A stretch of 27,630 nucleotides of DNA from Polyrhizophydium stewartii (taxonomy: Eukaryota; Chytridiomycota; Chytridiomycetes; Rhizophydiales), in contig JADGIZ010000091.1 in NCBI GenBank assembly GCA_027604665.1, positions 1-27,630 of the forward strand, given 5' to 3'. The notes below the pieces were generated by a model. The model had not been told where the DNA came from, searched no databases, and worked only from the letters and a program-made list of their open reading frames with translations. This document shows positions 20,095-27,630 of the stretch, in pieces (the first letter of the stretch is position 1; each line of letters starts with the position of its first letter). Both the position numbers and the translations under genes were made by a program.

Positions 20095-23000
20095 ATGGCA
20101 AAGGCAAAGGCGAGCAAGAAAGTCGCTGCTGCTTCAGGAGGGGATGCTGCTCCTGAAATGACTGCAGCCGCTGTTCCCGCTGCACCTGCCGCCGCCAAGC
20201 CCGCCCCGACCAAGGCCGCAACGCAGAACGGCTCGGTCACTGCTGCGCCGACAAAGGCACCGACGTCGACGGCCAGGCCCGCCTCGCAGGCGTACCAGCA
20301 GTCGTCGACGCTCGCATACTACTCAGTGCTCACGTCGCTTCGGCCCGAAGATCGCCTCGACGCCGCCGAAAAGCTGCTCCGGCTCCTCGTCGACTTTCAG
20401 GAGGCCCACACCGCCAAGGTCAAGCCGCTCGGCGCTTCATCTGGCGACTTTGTCGACTCGGAAGAGTCGCTGGACCGCCTGTGTGCCCCAGACGTAGCAT
20501 ATGCGCTCCGACGTCTGCTGCGTGGCCTTCCATCCTCGCGCGACGCTGCACGCCAGGGATTCTCAACGGCTTTGACCGAGGTGCGTGTCTGCTACTCGGC
20601 GCACCTCGTTGCGGATCGAATGTGCCGAAAACACTGCTGACCGGATGGCCTGGATTCCTTGCGTTATTGGCGTGTGCCGCTCTTGGCGCCTGCAGCTCCT
20701 CGTTGCAGTGCCCTTTATCAAGACGGCCTTTGTTGTGTCGATGCTCAACAGGCTGACCCAGATCAACGGCACCAAGACGGGTCAGGAGGAAAAGGAGCTG
20801 CACTTTGGCCGCATCTTTGGTTACATGGCCATCTGCAAGTCCGGGATGCTCTCGCGCGCTGAAAACACCACGCTCGGTGATGTCACGGAGATTGCCAATC
20901 ACCTTGTCGAAATCGCCGCGGCCAAGTCGTACTTGCCCGAGGCCGCAACGCGTATTCTCATTGCACTTGTCAAGGAGGTGCGTGCTTGTTGTTGGATTCT
21001 CGGCCGGCGCATGCCGAGCCAGCAGCGCCGACAGCGCGCCAACATGTTTATTTTCGCTTTTCTCCGTTTAGGTCCAGTCGACGCCCTTTGCGGCCGAGGC
21101 CACCGATGCTATTGTCCGCGCCGCTTTGGCCAAAGGCATCAAGACGCCCGAGCAACTGTGGTTATCCGTCGAGGTGCGCAGCGTGACGCCCAAGTCGCCT
21201 GTGTGGGCCGACGTCCTTTCGTCATGGACCAATGCCAATCCGCTGGATCACCACAATTTGCGCAAGGTGGTTGATGTGCTCAAGGTGCGGCTTTGTGTTA
21301 CAGACCCCTTTTGCGCAGGCTCTCGCGACTGAAACATGCCGCACGCAGAACACGGGCACGACCGGAACACGCATGCACTCCGTCTGGAGGTCGCTTGTTG
21401 TACACCTCGATGCCGATCAGTCCGGCTCCTCGTCGCAGCTCTCGCTTGGCGAGTTCTGGGCCGCCGCCGAGGACATGATGTTCAACACGACACACGAGCG
21501 CAAGTTCGTCGGGTTTGAGCTGGTCCAGATCATGCTGTCGACCATGTCGGAAAAGCAAATCCCGCTCATCTTCACGTCGCACTTTATGCGGTCGCTCATC
21601 AACAATCTCGCCAAGCCCGACAACTACCTCTACAAGCAGGCGAAGCAGACAATCACGCTCATGTCCGAGGTTGCCAAGCAGAAGCCCATGACTGCATTGC
21701 CACTTGCCATGCAGCTCCTTGGAAAGAATGGCAACCTGCGCTTCGACGCCATCACCAAGACCAAGACCGTCCAGACGCTCCTCGAGTCGCTTTCCGCCGA
21801 CGACGTCGAGTCATATCTCGACTTTCTTGCAGACACCTTTGCGGATCCGTCCATCCTGAGCGCTGGGTAGGTTGACGAAAATGCTTAATTTGTGAATGAT
21901 CCGGTCACTCGCTCACGCAAAGCCTGTTTCGTGGGCCTGTTGGATCGCAGCGACGAAGGCGAGATGGAGCCAGCGCGTATCCGCGCCACGCGCCGCTGGG
22001 TTCTGGAGCAGATGGCCCAGCTTGTGCGCACAGCGTCGATCGAGAAGCGGGAAGACTGGCTTTCTTTCATCGTCGAGTTTGTCGTCGTCAACGGCTTCTT
22101 CCGCAGCGCCAGCAAGGACGCGCCAACAACGTCAACTGTTGTTGCCACGCCGCGCAAGGCCAAGGCGGGCCTCAATCTTTCTGGAAAGGCTCCCGCGGGC
22201 CTCTTGTCGTTCTCGCAGCCCCTGCAGTCTTCGCAGTCGTCAACTTCGTCGAACACCGAGCCCGACGTGGCCGATGAGACGCGCGAATTCTGCCGGGAGA
22301 AGCTCCTGTCGATTTTGTTGTCGCTGCGCTCCATTACTCTCAAGCCGGCGGAAGTGAAAGAGACCAAAGATCCGAAGCTGGCCAAGGATCGCAAGGCCAA
22401 GGCCGGCGTGCGCCACAACGGCGACTCGTGGGCATACTTTGTGTGCCAGGTGCTCAAGACGCTCGAGTCGAACAAGCACCTCAAGTCACTTGCTTCGGAG
22501 CTTGACGACGATGCCCGCGACGCCCTCACGAGCTGCTACAAACACGTCACTGCATTGCGCGCAAAGGTGACTGTTGTCTGCAAGAGGCGGTGGCCTGCTG
22601 CCTTGGTCTGCTGACGTATGCTGCAGATTGCCAAGATCCCTGCAGCCCAGACCCAGCTGATCGCCGAGCACCGTGCCATCGAAACGCTATTCGTGCACGT
22701 GCTGCTCAACATCTTTTACGAGCCTGCCGAGTCTGCGCCGCTTGTGGAGGTGTGTTGTGCATTGTCGCGCCGTCTCATAGTCACATATCTTGCTTACATT
22801 GCACTGTTCTGGTTATACAGGAAGTCAACAACTGTTATGTGCAGCTGTTTGCAAGCAAGCCCAAGAAGGTCGATACGCCCAAGTCAGTCAAGAAGCGCAA
22901 GACAGCCGAGGCACAGGCCGACGAGCCTGCCGAGAATGATGACGAGGAGCCGCAGCCGATCGAGGTGCTCGTGGATGTTCTGATCGGTTTCCTGGCCAAG

Positions 23001-23302
23001 CCGTCGACGTTCCTGCGCTCTCTAGCATCCGAGGTCTTTGGCGTCTTCTGCCATCGCCTCACGCCCAAGTCGCTTGACCTGATCTTCAGCGTGCTGTCCG
23101 CCAAGGGCGGCGTTGCTGGCGCCGGAGAGCTGTTCGAGGGCGAGGACGAAGACGCTGATATGGACGGCGTTGACGAAGACAGTGAAGACGGAGAAGACGG
23201 CGACGTGGATGAGAATGATGAAGATGACGACGGGGGCGAGGACGACGAGGACGATGGTGAGGATGACGACGACGAAGACGACGAGGAGGATGACGATGAC
23301 GA

Positions 23303-23333
<31 letters not shown>

Positions 23334-23413
23334 TTCAACGCACCTGTTGACGAGGAGCTGCGCCGCAAGATCCAGGAGGCGCTCGAAAAGTCTGGCGCTG
23401 CTGCTGGCGACGA

Positions 23414-23449
<36 letters not shown>

Positions 23450-24739
23450 AGGTCTAGGCGACGACGAGATGCAAGCGTTTGACGACAAGCTGGCCGAGAT
23501 TTTCCGCCAACGAAAGCAGCTTAAGACCATCAAGAAGGGTGTGTCTGTTGGCGCGTTGCCTGACATCTGACTATTCTTTGTTGCATGGCTGACACGAAGT
23601 GGTGCTGCGTAATGTGTCGCGCAGACACCAAGCAGAGTGTGCTGCATTTTAAGACGCGCGTCGTCGACCTTGTTGAGGCCTTGATCAAGACGGCGCCAAC
23701 CAGCGAGCTGATGCTGGCTTTGACGCGCTCGATGCTTGCATTTGCAATCTCGACGCACGGCAGTGTCGATGAGAAGGACCTCAACCAACGCATCACTTCG
23801 CTGATCCAGAATCGCCTGTGCAAGATCAAGGAGGTTCCGGTTGTCGCTGAGACGGAAGCAGTTGCTCTGCTGCGCGACGTGCACGTTACGCTCCGCAAGG
23901 CAACGGACGTCAAGCTCGCGTCGTTGTGCAGCAGCGTGTCCGTTTACGCCGTGCGCGTGCTGCTGCACTCCAAGCCTAGCGAGGACGCCGCCGCCTCGGA
24001 CGCCTCTGCAGCGGCAGAGACCCCCAAGAAGCGCCAGAAGAAAGAAAAGGCCGCTGCTTCGACTCCCGCAGCGGCTCCCGTGGCAGCGAGCTCGCAGCCG
24101 CGCCAGTCGGTCTTGGATGCCGTTGCATCGGTTTACCTCGAGTCGTTTGCAGACTTTTTGGTCAAGAAGGGTTCCCATGTACGCCCGCAGCTGTTCCTGG
24201 ATCTGGCGTCGCGTTTCCCCGCGCTTGCAACTGCATCGCTCCCGAGTATGCTGGAGCTTGTTTCCAAGCACATGGGCAGGCCCAGCACGGCATCGTCGTC
24301 CAAGCCCGAACTCGACGGCGACAAGCCACCGCATCCACAGGGCATCAAGAGCTTCCCGCTTGTGCAAACGATCAACGTTGCGTCCAGGGTGCTCAAGAGT
24401 GCGCCTGGGTACAACACAGACTTTGCCGAGGGCTCAGCGCTTCGCAGGAGTGTGTCGCTGTTTACTCGTGTCGCCTCGGATGTGCTGGCCGCCGCGGCAG
24501 TTTCGCCAGCGGAAGGCCCCTTCAGCTTCAATGCCGATCGCATCAAAGACGTCACCAAGTCGACGCTCCAAGTGCTGCACCGCACAGCAAAGGTTGTCAA
24601 AGACAAGAAGGAGCTTACCGCTCTTTGCAGCGCCGACGCGATGCTCGCAGCGTCTGCCGCCGTCCTTGACACTGAGCGCTTCAAGAACCTCAACGCAGTC
24701 AAGCTTTTTGCGGGAGAGCTGCGGAAACTTATCAAGTAA
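20095..24739 (+). CDS. POL5: POL5/MYBBP1A (DNA polymerase phi-like) nucleolar protein
   Basis: HEAT-repeat-like nucleolar protein needed for rRNA synthesis and 60S assembly; despite the name it is not a real polymerase. There are eight exons: 20095..20580, 20696..20977, 21072..21284, 21349..21866, 21951..22566, 22627..22749, 22821..23538 and 23625..24739, together 1356 aa. Family features: YYSVLTSLRPEDRLDAAEKL near the N terminus, GFSTALTELL, GRIFGYMAI, RKFVGFELVQIML, RRWVLEQMAQLVR, then a long acidic region (about 852-960) containing runs of 15 and 13 Asp, FDDKLAEIFRQRKQ and VLHFKTRVVDLVE. The C-terminal part is Lys/Ala-rich with a probable nuclear signal (TPKKRQKKEK). The N-terminal 75 residues are low-complexity Ala/Pro/Lys. 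Phases of all seven introns agree. ATTAAA at 24841 is a possible poly(A) signal. Confidence 0.93.
23289..23333 (+). repeat. GAY codon repeat encoding 15 Asp (POL5)
   Basis: Trinucleotide repeat of GAC with a few GAT inside the acidic region of POL5, flanked by a longer mixed Asp/Glu stretch. It also creates long false Ser-rich frames on the opposite strand. Confidence 0.95.
23409..23447 (+). repeat. GAY codon repeat encoding 13 Asp (POL5)
   Basis: Second in-frame Asp repeat in POL5, separated from the first by about 25 residues that include the block LRRKIQEALEK. It is nearly pure GAC and so is a likely site of length variation. Confidence 0.95.
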
Positions 24740-24840
24740 CCGCTGTGCGGTGCCGCGCGTGGTTGGAGTGGATCTTTGGATGTAATCCGGCGCTCCTGGA
24801 CCCGAGTGTCTTGCACCCAATACTCTCCCAACCGCACGTA

Positions 24841-24846
24841 ATTAAA
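24841..24846 (+). terminator. Possible poly(A) signal ATTAAA for POL5
   Basis: ATTAAA lies about 100 nt after the POL5 stop in an AT-rich patch (ACGTAATTAAATTG) of an otherwise GC-rich 261-bp gap. It is the only signal-like hexamer I noticed between POL5 and the next gene. Confidence 0.4.
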
Positions 24847-25000
24847 TTGCCCATGCCCAAGGCCTTTTGATTCTGTTCGTTTGTCGCTGCTCGAAATTGT
24901 AGCTGTGGGCTGTCTGCCAGATGCACTTGGTTTCGGTTAGAGGGGAAGCTCTGACGCGACCAGCGCGACTGGCTCACTTACCAACTTTCCCCAGATCACA

Positions 25001-26235
25001 ATGGCGGGCTTCTTTGAGCAGAATCCCGCGCTCTGGCTCACGCGACCGCGCTTTGTGTTCGGGCTCGAGTACTTTGGGCTCGCATACGAGATCTTTGGGC
25101 TGCTGTGTGCCGTGGGAAACTGCGTCTTCCTGGCCATGAAGATCCGCAAGGCATCATCGGGCCTCATGCTCAAGGGCCTCTTTGTCGGATCCATCTTCTG
25201 CATCGTCATGATCATTTCGCATTTCTTTCTGCTCTACTGGTCCTTCACGGCCGCATCTCTCACTGTCCTCTCGTGGGCCTCTACAATCGCCCAAATCATC
25301 ATCATCACCGTCGAGGCCGGGTCGCTCAAGATCTTCATTCCCGATATCAGCGACCGGACCGTCTACTCGCTACACTTTGCAAACATGCTGGCGAGCGTCG
25401 CGCTCGCGGCGCCATCGCTGCTTCGGGGATATATCTTTATGGATGCTGCTGAGCCCCATCCAGTTGCCCTGGTGAGTCGCGGCTGGAGCGTGTGTTGCGT
25501 GGGGACCACAGCGGTGCGGTTCTGACGCCCTCGACTGGCGACATGATATCAGTGGTACCGCAGCACGCTCACGTTCTGGTGCGTGATGACAGCTGCTCGG
25601 CGCGGAAGGGCCAGATTTGCTGATCGTATGCTGTGCCGACCGTGGTTCCGATCCAAACGCGCAGGCTTGCGTACTGCATGTTTTTCGATTTTGCGATTTC
25701 GTGTGTCATTGTTGCGAGGATCATCAACATGAGCCGCAACAGCCTGAAGAATCTGCGTGGAATTAGCACCAGCAAGACAGGTACGCAGCCTTCTACGGTC
25801 GGCGCAACGGCCACCGTTGCGGCCGGTGTAAGCGCAAACTCCAACGCCGAAGAGATCAAGACAGAGTTCGAGAAAAAGACTCGCATCACAATCGTCTGGA
25901 TGGTGCTCTTCTTCATAGTCAATGTCGTTAGTATCGTCGGCAATGCGCTCTACGTCGATTTTGACAAGACGCGCACGCTCAACAACATCCTGATCTCGCG
26001 CGCATACATTCAGATTGCGCTTGGATGCTCTGGCCCGCACGTTGTGTGCATTTCGGTGATGCTCTACAACGTGACCCAGATTGTGCGCGCAAGCAGGGGC
26101 CAGACGTCGAGCGGCAAGGGAAGCAAGGACCTCAAGGCGAGCGGTAGGCATCTGATGGCCAAGAAGCCAGGTGGCAATCCGGACGCCGCAGGAGATCTCG
26201 ACGATGGCTCATCTGTCGATGCCAGCCGTAACTAG
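25001..26235 (+). CDS. Orphan seven-transmembrane protein
   Basis: Exons 25001..25471, 25553..25578 and 25665..26235 give 355 aa; the middle exon is only 26 nt (WYRSTLTF plus part of a Trp codon). I do not recognise the family. Seven hydrophobic segments are visible, around FGLLCAVGNCVFL, GSIFCIVMIISHFFLLYW, IAQIIIITVEAGSL, FANMLASVALAAPSLLRG, YCMFFDFAISCVIVARI, TIVWMVLFFIVNVVSIVG and IALGCSGPHVVCISVMLY. A polar Thr/Ser/Ala-rich loop of about 50 residues separates segments 5 and 6, as in many receptors. The C-terminal tail is about 60 residues, hydrophilic and Lys/Gly/Ser-rich. The N terminus has no signal peptide. GPCR-like topology is plausible, but no DRY- or NPxxY-type motif is present. 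A further intron within the loop (GTACGC near 25780) cannot be excluded. Confidence 0.75.
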
Positions 26236-26307
26236 GCTCCAGGGATCTTCCATGGCACCGAATCCAGCATATTGTTCGCGCGGGAGAGTGTGAAGCCTGG
26301 GAATCAA

Positions 26308-26313
26308 AATAAA
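26308..26313 (+). terminator. Poly(A) signal AATAAA of the 7TM gene
   Basis: Canonical AATAAA 73 nt after the stop codon, followed by a GTTTTGCTG stretch that could be the downstream U/GU element. Confidence 0.7.
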
Positions 26314-26344
26314 GTTTTGCTGCCTGGAGGCGCTGTAGAGTGCC

Positions 26345-26350
26345 TTTATT
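26345..26350 (-). terminator. Poly(A) signal AATAAA of the UBAP1-like gene
   Basis: On the minus strand CAATAAAGG lies 31 nt after the stop of the convergent gene. The two opposing AATAAA signals are 31 bp apart, so the cleavage sites of both transcripts fall in each other's 3' UTR. Confidence 0.7.
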
Positions 26351-26380
26351 GGGCGCAAGACACTGCCGCCATAGCGTGCG

Positions 26381-27430
26381 TCAAGAGCCGCCGGTCAGAT
26401 ATTCGATGGCCCTGTCGACATCGAGGCCCTTCGACAGCAGCGCGTCGCGGATCAGTTGGGGCCGGAAGCCGAGTTCCTCAAGTCGCACATATGCGGAGAG
26501 GAAGTCGAGTTCCGAGATGCCTTTGTTGTGTTCCTTGGCCGAGAGCGTCATCTCGATTGCGTTGACCGAGTAGCCTGCACTGGCCCACTCCGAGGCCTGG
26601 ACAAGAAACTCGAGGATGAGTCGCTCGTCCGTCTGGTGCAGCAGGATGGCGCGCTCGATCAGATCTGTACGGAAGCCCATCTGCGCAACGTTGATGAAGA
26701 TGGCATCTTTGACGGGCGAGTCAAAGTAGCGGTCATGGACGACCGATTGAGGCGAGAGAGACTGCGACGCCGGCGGGCGGGGTGGAGCGGGTCTGGAGGG
26801 CACGAAAGGCGGCTGAGGCTGCTGCTGCTGATGCTGTGAGATCTGCGGGTGCTGCTGCGCGGCGAAGCTGGGCGGTGCAGGCACGGGCGGCGGCGTACTC
26901 GGCTGGCCCATGGGACCGCCGGGCATGGCGGACATAATGGTATTGGACTTTTGGAACTTGGAGACAAGGGCCGAGACGGACGGACGGGAGTGGTCGTCGG
27001 CGGCGTCCTCGGGGGCGGCAGCAGGTAGCGACGACGACGAGAGCGCCTGGGAAGAAGGCGCCGAAATTTGGGCCTGGGCTTGTGCCTGTCCCTGTCCTTG
27101 GCGCTGGCGCAGCTGCTCCTGCAGCAGGAGGTGCATCTGCTGGAGCTGCAGGTCGTGCGGGGACGTGATGGCTGCTGGGAGTGCGGGCGGCGGTTGCTGC
27201 TGCTGGCCCGTCATCTGCTGCTGGAGGTGCTCCGGGATGACCGAGTAGGAAGGCGGCGAGCCGTCGGCGGGCCGCCGCTGCGGGGCGGCGGCAAGGCGGG
27301 ACTCGGCGCCGGGGACGCCCATGATCTGCTTGAGCATCTCAAAGTCCCTGTCACTGTCGCCGGTCGCCGAGTCCCAAGGGTCCGGCGGCGGGAGGCCCTG
27401 CTCGAACTGCAGGTAGTCGCTCCTGGACAT
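26381..27430 (-). CDS. UBAP1-like protein with C-terminal solenoid of three UBA folds (5' end uncertain)
   Basis: A single visible exon of 349 aa from Met 27430; the frame stays open to the window edge, so upstream exons or a longer start are possible. Near the N terminus SDYLQFEQG, DPWD and DFEMLKQIMG resemble the acidic/aromatic DPFD-type motif of metazoan UBAP1. The middle (about 95-235) is disordered and Pro/Gln-rich with several poly-Gln runs. The last 105 residues hold three consecutive UBA-like units: VAQMGFRTDLIERAIL (about 248-277), SAGYSVNAIEMTL (about 278-312) and LEELGFRPQLIRDALL with RAIEYLTGG (about 313-349). The units share helices with no linkers, the arrangement called SOUBA in UBAP1, an ESCRT-I subunit that binds ubiquitin. 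Generic multi-UBA shuttle proteins are the alternative; no UBL domain is seen. Confidence 0.62.
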   Translation of the reverse strand: MSRSDYLQFEQGLPPPDPWDSATGDSDRDFEMLKQIMGVPGAESRLAAAPQRRPADGSPPSYSVIPEHLQQQMTGQQQQPPPALPAAITSPHDLQLQQMHLLLQEQLRQRQGQGQAQAQAQISAPSSQALSSSSLPAAAPEDAADDHSRPSVSALVSKFQKSNTIMSAMPGGPMGQPSTPPPVPAPPSFAAQQHPQISQHQQQQPQPPFVPSRPAPPRPPASQSLSPQSVVHDRYFDSPVKDAIFINVAQMGFRTDLIERAILLHQTDERLILEFLVQASEWASAGYSVNAIEMTLSAKEHNKGISELDFLSAYVRLEELGFRPQLIRDALLSKGLDVDRAIEYLTGGS

Positions 27431-27630
27431 GGGATTGGCGGCGGTCTGGGCAGCGCCGGCAGCTGCGCCGGCGAGCAGGGATCCGGCGCCTGTGCGCTGC
27501 GCGGCGGCGGCGGGGGTGTCCGCGATGGGCGGCGACGGCCCGGCCAACGCGCCCGCGGGGGTTGTTCCGCACCCGCAACCCGCGGGTGCCGGGCTGACCA
27601 AGCCCGGTAAGCGCCGGCCGGAATTGACGC
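27431..27630. other. Upstream region or 5' coding extension of the UBAP1-like gene
   Basis: The frame of the UBAP1-like gene continues without a stop to the window edge, encoding an Ala/Pro/Gly-rich low-complexity stretch without another ATG. It may be 5' UTR, the 3' part of a longer coding exon, or include an intron. The sequence does not decide. Confidence 0.4.

Noticed and set aside
22835..24367. 510-codon open frame on the minus strand rich in Ser
   Set aside because: It is the reverse complement of the GAC repeats and flanking sequence of POL5; poly-Ser mirrors poly-Asp and there is no family similarity.
1..27630. Bacterial operon, CRISPR array, mobile element or viral insertion
   Set aside because: All genes are intron-containing eukaryotic housekeeping types; no direct-repeat arrays, terminal repeats, transposase or reverse-transcriptase motifs were seen.

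Overview
This window looks like nuclear DNA from a fungus or close relative, probably an early-diverging, GC-rich lineage of chytrid or blastocladiomycete grade. That placement is an inference and I cannot name a species.

The evidence is as follows. The genes are eukaryotic housekeeping genes packed almost end to end and cut by many short introns. I placed 71 with family homology and phase support, 45 to 154 nt long and mostly 53 to 95. Donors are usually GTGCGT or GTGAGT, and a CTGAC/CTAAC-like branch site often lies 10 to 30 nt before the AG. An RTT109-type KAT11 histone acetyltransferase, UTP30, POL5 and GPI1 fit fungi. TBCK and a UBAP1-like ESCRT-I candidate argue against a typical ascomycete.

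Layout from left to right:
(1) ZIP zinc transporter, 5' end cut by the window edge (+).
(2) RTT109 (+).
(3) Glomulin/Ybp1-like protein (+), starting 13 bp after the RTT109 stop.
(4) Mitochondrial S-adenosylmethionine carrier (-).
(5) eIF3i (+).
(6) Leucine-rich-repeat protein with an N-myristoylation signal (-).
(7) ZNG1/CobW zinc-transferase GTPase (+).
(8) GPI1/PIG-Q (-).
(9) TBCK pseudokinase-TBC-rhodanese protein (-).
(10) UTP30/RSL1D1 (-).
(11) POL5/MYBBP1A (+).
(12) Orphan seven-transmembrane protein (+).
(13) UBAP1-like solenoid-UBA protein (-).

Only about 1.6 kb lies between coding regions. Three divergent pairs share promoters of 77 bp (SAM carrier/eIF3i), 40 bp (LRR/ZNG1) and 212 bp (UTP30/POL5). 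The last pair joins two nucleolar ribosome-assembly genes. Convergent pairs end 17 to 145 bp apart, so their 3' UTRs must touch or overlap.

For nine of the eleven multi-exon genes, the spliced length is a whole number of codons under one exon set, which independently checks the models; glomulin and the partial ZIP gene also close in frame. I found no single dedicated new system. The most interesting signals are the UBAP1-like protein, the RTT109 C-terminal duplication, the extreme gene packing, a run of three stop-free introns in UTP30, and G/C homopolymers that occur only inside introns.
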